NCBI RefSeq assembly: GCF_017876315.1
Contig: NZ_JAGINU010000001.1
Coordinates: 2,294,001-2,358,000 of the forward strand
From: Pseudonocardia parietis
GTDB taxonomy: Bacteria > Actinomycetota > Actinomycetes > Mycobacteriales > Pseudonocardiaceae
DNA length: 64,000 nt
Reading direction: 5' to 3'
The position numbers were made by a program, and so were the translations under genes. Numbering within the stretch: position 1 is the stretch's first letter; each line of letters starts with the position of its first letter. This document shows positions 40,256 through 48,749 of the stretch, in pieces. The notes beneath the pieces are model-generated. The model searched no databases. It was not told where the DNA came from and saw only the letters and a program-made list of their open reading frames with translations.

Positions 40256-42265
40256 TTGCGCACGATCGACCCGGAGGACCTGCCGCTGCCGGTGAAGTGC
40301 GAGGACACCCGGATCCCGCTGGCCGACGGCACGACGCTGGCCACGCGGATCTGGCGTCCGGAGAGCGCCGACGCCGTACCCGCGGTGCTCGAGTTCATCC
40401 CGTACCGGCTGCGGGACATGACCGCGGTCCGCGACTCGATGCACCACCCCTATCTGGCGGGGCACGGGATCGCCGGCGTGCGGGTGGACCTGCGCGGCAG
40501 CGGCGACTCGGACGGCGTGCTCGCCGACGAGTACCTGGCGAAGGAGCTCGACGACGCCGAGGAGGTGCTGGCGTGGCTTGCGGAGCAACCGTGGTGCTCC
40601 GGGCGGACCGGGATGATGGGCATCTCCTGGGGTGGGTTCAACGCACTGCAGGTCGCCGCCCGCCGCCCGGAGTCGCTGGGGGCGATCGCCACGGTCTGCT
40701 CCACCGACGACCGCTACAGCGACGACGTGCACTACATGGGCGGCTGCCTGCTCGGGGACAACCTGTCCTGGGCGTCGGTGATGCAGTCCAACAACGCCCT
40801 GCCACCCGACCCGGACGGCGTCGGCGACAAGTGGGAGGACATGTGGCTGCAGCGGCTGCAGGGCAGCGGTCTCTGGGCGGAGAAGTGGCTCCGACACCAG
40901 CGCCGTGACGACTACTGGCGGCACGGGTCCGTGTGCGAGGACTACGACGCGATCCAGATCCCGGTACTGGCCGCCAGCGGATGGGCCGACGGCTACTCGA
41001 ACGCGGTCTTCCGGCTGCTGGAACACCTCGACGTGCCACGCCGGGGCCTGATCGGTCCCTGGTCGCACACCTACCCGCACCTGGGCCAGCCCGGGCCCGC
41101 GATCGGGTTCCTGCAGGAGCTGGTGCGGTGGTTCGGACGCTGGCTGGCGGACGAGGAGAACGGGGTCGACGAGGGCTGCTCGCTGTGCACCTGGATGCAG
41201 GACACCGTGCCGCCGTCGACCGCCTACGAGGACCGTCCGGGGCGGTGGGTCGCCGACCCGTCGTGGCCCTCGCCGCACGTCACACCCGAGGAACGGCCAC
41301 TGCTGCCCGGCCGGATCGGCGAGCCCGGTGACACCGGCCCGGAGGTCGAGCAGACGGTGAGCTCGCCGCTCTCGGTCGGCCAGTTCGGCGGGAAGTGGTG
41401 CTCGTACAACGCACCCCCGGACCTGCCCTACGACCAGCGGGAGGAGGACGGCGGCTCGCTGGTCTTCGAGACCGAGCAGCTGCGCGCCCCGGTGGAGATC
41501 CTCGGCGCGCCGGTGCTCGACCTGGAGGTCACGGCCGACGCCCCGGTCGCGATGGTGGCCGCCCGGCTGTCCGATGTGGCGCCGGGCGGACCCGCGACCC
41601 GGGTCACCTACGGGCTGCTCAACCTCACCCACCGGGACTCGCACGCCGAGCCCGCGCCGCTGGAGCCCGGGAAGCGCTACCGGGTGCGGGTCGAGCTGAA
41701 CGGTGTCGCGCAGTACTTCCCGCCGGGGCACCGGATCCGCATCTCACTGTCCACCTCGTACTGGCCATTGGCCTGGCCGCCGCCGGAACCGGTCCAGCTG
41801 GCCGTGACGACCGGCCGGTCGTCACTGACGCTGCCGGTGCGCGACCCCGAGGCTCCCGACGCCGGAGCGTTCGAGCCGGCGGAGGGCGTCACCCCGCTGC
41901 CGGTGGAGCAGGTGCGTCCCGGTGAGCAGCGCTGGGAGGTGCGCCGGGACCTCGTCGACTACGTCTCGGAACTGCTGGTGGTCAAGGATCTCGGCCGCAA
42001 GCGCTTCCCGGACGGGCTGGAGGTCGACCAGCGGGTCGAGGAGCGCTACAGCGCTCGTGGCGACGACCACGACTCGGTGCGCGGTGAAGTGGAGTCCACT
42101 GTGACGTTCCGTCGCGGCGACCACGAGACGAGGTCGGTCACCCGGACCGTCCAGACCTCCGACGCGAAGAACTTCTACCTGCACGCCACGGTCGACGGCT
42201 ATCGGGGCGAGACGCGGATCGCCTCCGTGGACCGGACGACGTCGCTGCCCCGGGACCTGGTCTGA
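40256..42265 (+). CDS. CocE/NonD-family hydrolase (X-Pro dipeptidyl-peptidase-like)
   Basis: This protein of about 669 aa has an alpha/beta-hydrolase domain with the nucleophile GISWGGFNAL, the Asp in AASGWADGYSNA and the His in IGPWSHTYPH. A jelly-roll domain follows (APVEILGAPVLDLEVTADAP, YRVRVELNGVAQYFPPGHRIRISLS). About 100 additional C-terminal residues (VRRDLVDYVSELLVV... SDAKNFYLHATVDGY) are not part of ordinary cocaine esterase. TTG at 40256 has AGGGG 7 nt upstream. Members hydrolyse esters, amides or acylated peptides. Coupling to an ATP-grasp ligase suggests a make-and-break or maturation role, which is inference. Confidence 0.87.
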   Translation: MRTIDPEDLPLPVKCEDTRIPLADGTTLATRIWRPESADAVPAVLEFIPYRLRDMTAVRDSMHHPYLAGHGIAGVRVDLRGSGDSDGVLADEYLAKELDDAEEVLAWLAEQPWCSGRTGMMGISWGGFNALQVAARRPESLGAIATVCSTDDRYSDDVHYMGGCLLGDNLSWASVMQSNNALPPDPDGVGDKWEDMWLQRLQGSGLWAEKWLRHQRRDDYWRHGSVCEDYDAIQIPVLAASGWADGYSNAVFRLLEHLDVPRRGLIGPWSHTYPHLGQPGPAIGFLQELVRWFGRWLADEENGVDEGCSLCTWMQDTVPPSTAYEDRPGRWVADPSWPSPHVTPEERPLLPGRIGEPGDTGPEVEQTVSSPLSVGQFGGKWCSYNAPPDLPYDQREEDGGSLVFETEQLRAPVEILGAPVLDLEVTADAPVAMVAARLSDVAPGGPATRVTYGLLNLTHRDSHAEPAPLEPGKRYRVRVELNGVAQYFPPGHRIRISLSTSYWPLAWPPPEPVQLAVTTGRSSLTLPVRDPEAPDAGAFEPAEGVTPLPVEQVRPGEQRWEVRRDLVDYVSELLVVKDLGRKRFPDGLEVDQRVEERYSARGDDHDSVRGEVESTVTFRRGDHETRSVTRTVQTSDAKNFYLHATVDGYRGETRIASVDRTTSLPRDLV

Positions 42266-42327
42266 GCTCCGGCATCTGGTCCGGGGCATCTGGTCTGGCT
42301 CCCGGGACCTGATCCGGCTCACGGGCT

Positions 42328-42353
42328 CCGGCTCCGGTGCGCGCCGGAGCCGG
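42328..42353. terminator. Hairpin after the CocE-type hydrolase
   Basis: CCGGCTCCGG and CCGGAGCCGG form a perfect 10-bp stem with loop TGCGCG, 62 nt after the hydrolase stop. It lies between convergent genes and has no U-tract. The following 80 nt contain degenerate GTTCATCCG-like repeats (about 42361-42436) that run into the end of the hemerythrin gene. Confidence 0.5.
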
Positions 42354-42428
42354 GTCAGCTGTTCACCCGGCCGCGTTCAGCCTCACTCGGCCGCGTTCAT
42401 CCGAGTACCCGTTCATCCGGGCACCACT

Positions 42429-42905
42429 TCATCCGAGGACCACGGCCGGGCCGGACTGGTCCCCGGGGCTCAGGTCCGCGCGCGCCTCGGCGGCGAGGTC
42501 ACGCAGCTCGGTGACGGTGAGGTGCTTGCGCAGCACCGGCAGCCGCCGGCTCTCGACGCCCTCGATGTGGTGGCGGGTCGACGCGGCCAGCCGGCGCAGC
42601 AGGTCTCCCGCCTCGGGGGAGCCCGGTCCGGCGTCGATCAACTCGCCGACCAGCTGCTCGAGCTGCTCGTGTTCCTCGGTGTCGGCCTGCGCGCACCGGT
42701 CGCCGTCGTCCAGGTGCCGGCGCAGCACCGGGTGCAGCAGCCGCTCCTCGGCGGCGCAGTGCCGGCGGACGGCGTTGAGGGCCCGCAGCGCCAGATCCGA
42801 CCGCTGTGGACCGTGATCGGCCGCAGCGGCGTGGTCGAGCAGGTCGAGCAGGGTGCGATGGTCGTCCGCGAGGACGTCGACCAGGTCATCGTGTCCGGGT
42901 GTCAC
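42429..42905 (-). CDS. Hemerythrin-like HHE-domain protein
   Basis: This 158-aa four-helix protein has His/Glu ligands for a di-iron or haem-type site. DDHRTLLDLLDHA is helix 1 with the first ligand His, RRHCAAEERLLHPVL has the HxxxE pair, TEEHEQLEQLV has the third His and TRHHIEGVESRRLPVL has the last. Bacterial members sense or bind O2 or NO or protect Fe-S proteins, and are often stress-regulated. The minus-strand sequence upstream (GTTT, then GTGATA) only weakly resembles the stress promoters nearby. Confidence 0.88.
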   Translation of the reverse strand: MTPGHDDLVDVLADDHRTLLDLLDHAAAADHGPQRSDLALRALNAVRRHCAAEERLLHPVLRRHLDDGDRCAQADTEEHEQLEQLVGELIDAGPGSPEAGDLLRRLAASTRHHIEGVESRRLPVLRKHLTVTELRDLAAEARADLSPGDQSGPAVVLG

Positions 42906-42963
42906 GAGGGCCGTATCACCGGTGTCGTAGCGATCAAACCCGGTCGTGGGCCCGCGGGCCTCC

Positions 42964-43046
42964 CCCCGCGGAGCCCGAGCGCGGCCCTCACTCGCGGAGC
43001 CGGAACGCGGCTCGCGGCCCTCACCCGCGGAGCGTGAGCGCTCCGC
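42964..43046. repeat. CGCGGAGC-type imperfect repeats with hairpin
   Basis: Three imperfect copies of a CTCACYCGCGGAGC-like unit lie here. The last includes a perfect hairpin (GCGGAGCG, loop TGAG, CGCTCCGC; 43027-43046) that may terminate transcription. A fourth copy lies at about 46023-46045, and part of the unit (GCGGAGCCCG) occurs in the LLM gene at 25.8 kb. It looks like a small dispersed repeat family. Confidence 0.6.
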
Positions 43047-43107
43047 CCAGCTGACCGTCGACTCGCCGACCGGTGGTGGCCCGGCCCGGTCAGGTGGTGA
43101 TCACCCG

Positions 43108-43151
43108 TTCAGTGCCGATGCGTGCCATCGTCGGCACCGATCGGCACTGAA
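43108..43151. repeat. 12-bp perfect inverted repeat in a gene-poor stretch
   Basis: TTCAGTGCCGAT (43108-43119) and ATCGGCACTGAA (43140-43151) are separated by 20 nt that contain a third TCGGCAC copy. The stretch 42906-43474 holds no gene I can support, only this element and the neighbouring repeats. The role is unknown; it could be a structured RNA element, a protein-binding site or a repeat remnant. Confidence 0.55.
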
Positions 43152-43474
43152 GCGACGATCACCTGCGAAAGCCGGGGCTGATCGCGGGGCGCATCCCGCC
43201 GGGCGATGGGATGCGCAGTGGGACGCGCTGCGCCGGTATGTCGACCGCGCGGCCGCCGCTTTCGGGGGCAGTACTGGTGGTGCGTGATCGTGTCGCGGGC
43301 ACCCCGTTCGACCGGATGACCGGCGAGGGCCCGGACACGCGGCGGGTGGAGCCCGGCCCCGGTCGCGGTCCGGGACCGGGGCCGACCGAGCCGGACCTGC
43401 GGAGCTGTGGCTGAGGGAGACAGTTGGCGGCAGTTCGCGGCGCCGCGGCGTCAGCGGTCCGAAACTGTCGGACC

Positions 43475-43490
43475 TCGAATGTATGTTCGC
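43475..43490. promoter_or_regulatory. LexA/SOS-box-like site upstream of DUF222-HNH gene
   Basis: TCGAAT-GTAT-GTTCGC matches the actinobacterial SOS box TCGAAC-N4-GTTCGA at 10 of 12 defined positions. It lies 4 nt before the likely start codon, so LexA here would block transcription directly. Related DUF222/13E12 genes of mycobacteria are known to carry SOS boxes. Confidence 0.6.
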
Positions 43491-43493
43491 CTT

Positions 43494-45743
43494 ATGTCGG
43501 CGACGGGGACTCCCGAAGGCCTGGCGGATACCCCGCCGGGCCCGGCCCTGTGCGCGTTGCTCGCCGGCCTGACCCCGGACCGGCTCCCGAACGACGACGT
43601 CGTCGATGCACTGCAGGCCTGGCGGCGGCTGCGGTCCTATGCCGATGCCCATGAGCTGGCGATGATGGCGGAGGTGGGCCGCTGCGACCCGCACGCCCCC
43701 TCCGGTACGGCGGTCCGGCTGGTGGAGCCGGATCCGGAGTGTGGCCGGGAGATCGCCACCGCGCTCACCCTGACCGAGCTGACCGCCTGGCGTGAGCACG
43801 CGTTGGCCGAGATGCTGGTGCACCGGCTGCCGGACGTGCACGCCGCCCTGGCCTGCGGGGACATCGACCGCGGGAAGGCCAGGGTGTTCGCCGATCTGCT
43901 CGAGCCGCTCAGCGACGCGCAGATCGCCCGGGTTTGCGCGGCGTTGTTGCCCACGGCTTCGGGTCTGACGACCGGTCAGCTCCGTGCCCGCATGCAGCGC
44001 ATGGTGATCGCGATCGACCCGGACGCCGCCCAGCGCCGCTATCGCAAGGCGCTCAGCGAACGGCGCGTGGTCTGCTATCTCGACGACACCGGCACCGCCA
44101 CCCTCTCCGCGATCGGGCTGGACCCGGGTGCCGCGCAGGCTGCCTGCGAACGCCTCGACGCCCTGGCCCGCGACGTGCGTGCGGCCGGGCATCCGGATCC
44201 GCTGCCGCGCATCCGCGCCGATCTGGCCACCGCCCTGCTCGACGGCAGTGTCCACGCCCTGAGCCACGACCAGATCATCGCCACGATGCTCGCCCGCGCC
44301 GCCGCCGCCGCGACCGACGACCAGACAGAAGGCGAGCGCGAGGGCGACGACACCGGTCACGGTAATGGCGACGGTGCTGGTATCGAGGTCGCTCGCCGCA
44401 CGGCCGGAGGCCCCGACGACGGTGGCAGCGATGATGGTCGTGGCGACTGCGCTACCGGCAACGGTGATACCGGTGACGGCGCACCCGGTGACGGTGGCGC
44501 CGGTGACAGTGGGCTCGGTGGCGGTGGCTCGCACGGTGATGCTGATGCCGGCGGGCTCAGCACCGACGACCTCCACAACGACGGCAGCGACCTCGGCAGC
44601 GATGACCCGTGCGGTGAGCGCTCCGGTACCGACGACCCGGCCGGTGCGGACTCCGGCACGGATGACCCGGGCGGTGCGGACTCCGGCACCGATGGCCCGG
44701 GCGGTGCGGACTCCGCTACCGATGGCCCGGGTGGCGATGACCCCGGCACCGACGACCCGGGCGGCGACGGGCGCGACACCGACGGACCTGGCGGCCCCGA
44801 CGGCCCGGACAACAACGGGCCGCAGAACCCCGACAACGGCCCCGCCGGTTCCGCTGGCCCCGGTGGTCGTGGCGCGGAAAGGGCCCGGCCCGGCATCGAG
44901 GTCCGGGTACGGCTGTCCACCCTGCTGGGCCACGACGACCACCCCGGCGAGATCCCCGGGCTCGGGCCCATCCTCGCCCCCACCGCCCGCGCCTGGACGG
45001 CCCGCCTACGCCACGCCGAATGGCGCTTCGCGATCACCGACCCCGACGGCTACCTGATCCTGGCCGGCACCACCCGCCGGCGCCCACCCCGGCAGCCCGA
45101 GCATCCACTGATCCGCCAGGCCCACGGTGGCGTCGTCGAACTCCAGGTCCCCGCCGACCTCCTCGAACAACTCGCCGTGCACCCGCCGGCCGGGTGGGCC
45201 CCGTTGATCGCCGACCTGACTACCCAGTACGCCCAACGCGACCAGCTCCACACCGACCTCGACGAGCACCCGGACAACCGGTTGCCGCACTCGGCGCTGC
45301 GCCGCCACGTCGAGATCCGCGACCGCACGTGCTCGTTCCCGGGGTGCCGCCGCTCGGCCCACAAGGCCCAGCAGGACCACACCGAGGAGCATCAGCACGG
45401 CGGCCCGAGTGTGACCGACAATCTGGGCCCGTTGTGCATCCTGCACCATGCGATCAAGACCACCGGGCGCTGGCGCCTGGAACAGCCCGCACCCGGGTCC
45501 TTTCGATGGCAGAGCCCGCTGAAGCGGATCTACTGCACCCGCGGCGAACCCGTATGCCCGCCCGTGCCCGAACCGTTACCCGAGCCCGTCGGTCCCGAAC
45601 CGGCGCCCGCGCCCCCGAGCCGGGTCCAACGCGAAGCCGACGCCCTTCCCACCTATCCCACCGCACCCGCGGCGGCGACCGTGCCGGTCCCGAGCACTCC
45701 GACGACCGGCCGCGGCCCGCCCGACGACGAGCCACCATTCTGA
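43494..45743 (+). CDS. DUF222 domain HNH endonuclease-like protein (13E12 family)
   Basis: This protein of about 749 aa has an N-terminal helical DUF222 region (ADAHELAMMAEVGRCDPHAPSG, then REIATALTLTELTAWREHALAEMLVHRLPDVHAAL). A long Asp/Gly/Pro/Thr low-complexity linker (about 290-450) follows, then a C-terminal HNH nuclease domain (RDRTCSFPGCRRSAHKAQQDHTEEH, then GPLCILHHAIKT) and a Pro-rich tail. ATG at 43494 follows the SOS-like box; in-frame ATG codons at 43479 and GTG further upstream would overlap it. Members are common, repeated in actinobacterial genomes and of unproven function. Confidence 0.88.
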   Translation: MSATGTPEGLADTPPGPALCALLAGLTPDRLPNDDVVDALQAWRRLRSYADAHELAMMAEVGRCDPHAPSGTAVRLVEPDPECGREIATALTLTELTAWREHALAEMLVHRLPDVHAALACGDIDRGKARVFADLLEPLSDAQIARVCAALLPTASGLTTGQLRARMQRMVIAIDPDAAQRRYRKALSERRVVCYLDDTGTATLSAIGLDPGAAQAACERLDALARDVRAAGHPDPLPRIRADLATALLDGSVHALSHDQIIATMLARAAAAATDDQTEGEREGDDTGHGNGDGAGIEVARRTAGGPDDGGSDDGRGDCATGNGDTGDGAPGDGGAGDSGLGGGGSHGDADAGGLSTDDLHNDGSDLGSDDPCGERSGTDDPAGADSGTDDPGGADSGTDGPGGADSATDGPGGDDPGTDDPGGDGRDTDGPGGPDGPDNNGPQNPDNGPAGSAGPGGRGAERARPGIEVRVRLSTLLGHDDHPGEIPGLGPILAPTARAWTARLRHAEWRFAITDPDGYLILAGTTRRRPPRQPEHPLIRQAHGGVVELQVPADLLEQLAVHPPAGWAPLIADLTTQYAQRDQLHTDLDEHPDNRLPHSALRRHVEIRDRTCSFPGCRRSAHKAQQDHTEEHQHGGPSVTDNLGPLCILHHAIKTTGRWRLEQPAPGSFRWQSPLKRIYCTRGEPVCPPVPEPLPEPVGPEPAPAPPSRVQREADALPTYPTAPAAATVPVPSTPTTGRGPPDDEPPF
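44601..44810 (+). repeat. 30-bp in-frame tandem repeats in the DUF222 linker
   Basis: Seven degenerate 30-bp units encode decapeptides such as DDPAGADSGT, DDPGGADSGT and DGPGGADSAT (residues about 370-439). Copies at 44631-44750 are the most alike. Because the period is a multiple of three, unit gain or loss would change linker length without shifting the frame. Confidence 0.8.
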
Positions 45744-45908
45744 ACCGCGAGGTACCGGCACCCGGTCGAAACACCCGCGGGACGGGCTGCCTCGCGTTCC
45801 GCGGAACGCTCCGCCTGGCGGCACCGCGTTCCGCGGATCCCCCGGGGCCGGGCCTCCGCTGCCCGAGATCCATCACAGAGCGCTGTCACGCGGTACGCAG
45901 CAGCCTCC

Positions 45909-45957
45909 TCACGGTTCACGGTTCACGGTTCACGGTTCACGGTTCACGGCTCACGGC
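45909..45957. repeat. Heptanucleotide tandem repeat (TCACGGT)7
   Basis: Five perfect TCACGGT units are followed by two TCACGGC units. The array lies between the DUF222 gene and the end of the minus-strand glycosyltransferase-HAD gene. The rest of 45744-46027 is C-rich, repetitive and without a supportable gene. Confidence 0.85.
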
Positions 45958-46027
45958 TCGCGGCCCGCTGTCCACCGCCCGCGGCCCACCCCACCCCGCC
46001 CGCGGCCCGCGGCCCACCGCCCGCGGC

Positions 46028-47614
46028 TCACCCGCGGAGCCCGAGCGCGAGGTCGACGGCGGCGCCCAGGTCGGGCGCGACCCGGGCCGTGCGGTGGGCG
46101 CTACGGACCTCTTCGGGTCGGGTGCGCGCGGTGGGGACCAGTACCGCGCGGGCCCCGGCGGCCCGGGCCGCGTCCACGTCCGCGCCGGTGTCGCCGATGA
46201 GCACGCAGTCCCGGGCCCGTACGCCGAGCGCCCGGGCGGCTGCCTGCACCATGCCGGGCTCCGGTTTGCGGCAGCCGCAGCCGCCGGTCTCGTCGTGGAC
46301 GCAGATCTGCCAGGTGCCGAACGGACCGAGCAGGTCCTGGACCCGGGCGTTCACCGCGATCAGGGCGTCCGGAGTGATCAGTCCCCGGGCCACACCGGAC
46401 TGGTTGGTGACCACCCCGGTCGCGACGCCGGCGGCACGGACCCGGTCGAGCGCCGCGGTGGCGCCGTCGACCGGCTCGACCCGGTCCGGATCGTCGCAGT
46501 AGGGCACGTCGTGGACGAGCGTGTCGTCGCGGTCGAACAGGATTGCGGCCGGCAGCCGGTGGGCACGCAGTTCCCCGGCGATCCGGTGCCCGACGGCGGC
46601 GGGCGGGATCAGCACGCTGGTCAGGAGCATCGTCGCGACCTCGGCCGGGGTGCGAGGTCCGGGCCGGATCCGGCGGACGGCGAACGCCGCGGTCGATCCC
46701 GCCCAGACCCCGGCGGCGGTGCGGGCGGTGCGGCGGAACCCGGCCGCGCCCGCGACGACGGCGAGCGCGGCGGCGGCGGTGGTCAGCAGGTGGGTGCGGA
46801 GCATGCCCCGCCCGGCGCCGGTGGCGTCGCGCCAGCCCGGACCGTGCTTGCGGCGCATCCGGGCGTCGTCGGCGTTCCCGGCCTGCGCGCGGACGCTCGC
46901 CAGCGGCCCACCGGAGCGGGCCGGGTGGGCGGTGACCCGGTCGCCGTCGATGATCCGGTACCCGGCGGCGAGCACCCGCAGCGCCAGGTCGGCGTCCTCC
47001 CGGTAGGCGCGGGGGAAGCCCTCGTCGAACCCGCCCACGGCCGCCAGCGCCGCGGTCCGGTAGGCCATGTCGGCAGTGATCCACCGGGCCGTGGCGAGCC
47101 CGGCGGTGTTGCGCTCGGCGTCGGTCGGACGCCGGTGCGTGGGCAGCGGGACGGCGATACGGGCCTGCACGGCGCCGACCGTCTCCGTGGCGCGGGTGAG
47201 GTCGGCGGCCAGCGCGGCAGGCCACCCCGCTCCGGGTTCGACGTCGTCGTCGACGAAGGCGACCCAGCCCGGCGCCGCGGCCCGCCATCCGGCGTTGCGG
47301 GCGGCGGCCGGGCCGCGGCCGCCGGTGCGCAGCACACGGACCGGCGGGGCCTGGTCCCGCGGCCGCACCCCCGGCAACGGTGTGTCCGGGACCGGGCGGT
47401 CGTCGACCACGATCACCTCGCGGACGCCGGCGCCGGGTGCGCAGCCGGGTGCGCAGATGTCGTCCAGGACCCGTGCGAGCCGTGCCCGTCCGGTGGTCGG
47501 GACGACCACGCTGACCGGCTCCGCGGCCGTCACCGGCGCACCACGCACCGGCACACCACGCACCGGCACACCACGCACCGGCACACCACGCACCGGCACA
47601 CCACGCACGGGCAC
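46028..47614 (-). CDS. Fusion of family-2 glycosyltransferase and HAD-IIIA phosphatase (GmhB-like)
   Basis: This 528-aa protein has two enzymes. Residues about 30-270 are a GT-A glycosyltransferase (VSVVVPTTGR, WVAFVDDDVEPGAGW with the DxD metal site, and GGFDEGFPRAYREDADLALR). A hydrophobic stretch (TTAAAALAVVAGAAGF) follows. Residues about 365-520 are a HAD phosphatase with ILFDRDDTLV, VVTNQSG, a zinc-type CVHDETGGCGCRKPEPG and IGDTGADVDAARAAG, as in heptose-bisphosphate phosphatases. A role in heptose-type surface sugar synthesis is likely. The N-terminus is five PVRGV repeats; a GTG at 47533 is an alternative start. Confidence 0.85.
   Translation of the reverse strand: MPVRGVPVRGVPVRGVPVRGVPVRGAPVTAAEPVSVVVPTTGRARLARVLDDICAPGCAPGAGVREVIVVDDRPVPDTPLPGVRPRDQAPPVRVLRTGGRGPAAARNAGWRAAAPGWVAFVDDDVEPGAGWPAALAADLTRATETVGAVQARIAVPLPTHRRPTDAERNTAGLATARWITADMAYRTAALAAVGGFDEGFPRAYREDADLALRVLAAGYRIIDGDRVTAHPARSGGPLASVRAQAGNADDARMRRKHGPGWRDATGAGRGMLRTHLLTTAAAALAVVAGAAGFRRTARTAAGVWAGSTAAFAVRRIRPGPRTPAEVATMLLTSVLIPPAAVGHRIAGELRAHRLPAAILFDRDDTLVHDVPYCDDPDRVEPVDGATAALDRVRAAGVATGVVTNQSGVARGLITPDALIAVNARVQDLLGPFGTWQICVHDETGGCGCRKPEPGMVQAAARALGVRARDCVLIGDTGADVDAARAAGARAVLVPTARTRPEEVRSAHRTARVAPDLGAAVDLALGLRG
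47531..47614 (-). repeat. 15-bp tandem repeat at the start of the GT-HAD gene
   Basis: Five copies of CACCGGCACACCACG (plus strand; one copy has a single change) and a partial sixth span 47531-47614. They encode VPVRG pentapeptides, and each unit contains in-frame GTG codons. Copy-number change would alter the N-terminal length and the choice of start codon without a frameshift. Confidence 0.85.
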
Positions 47615-47848
47615 GCGGCCCGGTTACGGAGCAGCGCTCGTCCGGCGGGACCGTGGAATGCGGCGTTCACCCCGAGGGCGCGCATCGCACCTCCTGATCG
47701 TCGACTTGTCCGGCCGCGGTCCTCCTACCCTCCGCAGTCGGGCACAAACGCCGGCCCAGGACGTCGCTACGCAGCGGAGTCGGCCGGGGTCCGCGGTTTC
47801 CGGCCGGGGTCGGGCATGGCGGGGCCGGGACGGGGTAGCCGGGCGGCC

Positions 47849-48739
47849 GTGCGGATCGTGGTGGCCGGATGGCCGAGCTTCATCGACGGCGAGGCGACGG
47901 CGGGTGACGTGCTGGCGATGGCACAGGCCGCCGAGGCGCTGCGCGGGCCGGGGCGCCGGGTCGAGCAGCTGTTCAGCCCGGTGCTGGACGCGGCGGCGGA
48001 GTCCGCGACGTCGGTGGACCCGCTGGGCTGCTCGCTCCTGGTGTTCGCCTGCGGCCCCGTCCGCGGGCGCCAGGTCGCCGAGCTGCACGAGCGCTTCGCC
48101 GGGGCCCGGCGGATCGCGGTGGGTGTCTCCGTCCCGGACCCTGCCGACTCGGCCGCCACCGGGTTCCACCGGATCCTCGCCCGCGACACCGGCGGGTCAA
48201 CAGCGGCCACCGCCGACCTGTGCCGGCACTGCCCGGATCCGGTGCCGGTCCCGGTGGTGGGCGTGGTGCTGGCACCCGGCCAGCCCGAGTACGGCGCGCG
48301 GCGCAGGCACGACGGCGTGCACGCGGCACTCGAGGACTGGCTGACCGGTCTGGACGCCGCCCGGCTCCCGCTGGACACCCGGATCGACCCGCGCGACTGG
48401 CGCCACGCCGCCACCGCCGACCAGTTCCGCGCGGTGCTGTCCCGGCTCGATGTCGTCGTGACCACCCGGTTGCACGGCCTGGTGCTCGGGCTGGGCGCCG
48501 GGGTGCCGGTGCTGGCCGTCGATCCTGTCGCGGGCGGGGCGAAGGTCGCCGCACAGAGCAGCGTGCTCGGCTGGCCGGTGCTCGACGCCGACGAGGTGAC
48601 GGGGCCGCAGGGCCGCGCCGTCCTCGAGCGGGCCTGGCGCTGGTGCACGGGCGCGGCGGGCCGGGCCCGCACACTCGCGGACGGCACCGGCGCGGATCCC
48701 GTGCTGGAGGCACTGCGGGAGGAGGCCGCGGCGGTGTGA
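47849..48739 (+). CDS. Polysaccharide pyruvyl transferase family protein
   Basis: This protein of about 296 aa opens with VRIVVAGWPSFIDGEATAGDVLAMAQAAEAL and later has the family hallmark LSRLDVVVTTRLHGLVLGLGAGVPVLAVDPVAGGAKVAAQ. These resemble the nucleotide-sugar-like binding C-terminal half of pyruvyl/CsaB-type transferases. It probably modifies or assembles a surface polysaccharide. GTG at 47849 fits the first beta-strand. The 234 nt before it hold the divergent promoter region with the GT-HAD gene, where I see no clear motif. Confidence 0.75.
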   Translation: MRIVVAGWPSFIDGEATAGDVLAMAQAAEALRGPGRRVEQLFSPVLDAAAESATSVDPLGCSLLVFACGPVRGRQVAELHERFAGARRIAVGVSVPDPADSAATGFHRILARDTGGSTAATADLCRHCPDPVPVPVVGVVLAPGQPEYGARRRHDGVHAALEDWLTGLDAARLPLDTRIDPRDWRHAATADQFRAVLSRLDVVVTTRLHGLVLGLGAGVPVLAVDPVAGGAKVAAQSSVLGWPVLDADEVTGPQGRAVLERAWRWCTGAAGRARTLADGTGADPVLEALREEAAAV

Positions 48740-48749
48740 GTGCCGCCCG

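Noticed and set aside
43494..45743. Treating the DUF222-HNH gene as a mobile intron or homing endonuclease.
   Set aside because: There is no intron structure, insertion footprint or target duplication visible. The gene is a full-length free-standing member of a common actinobacterial family.
45909..45957. The heptanucleotide array considered as a CRISPR-like array.
   Set aside because: The unit is 7 bp with no unique spacers, and no cas genes are nearby. It is a simple tandem repeat.
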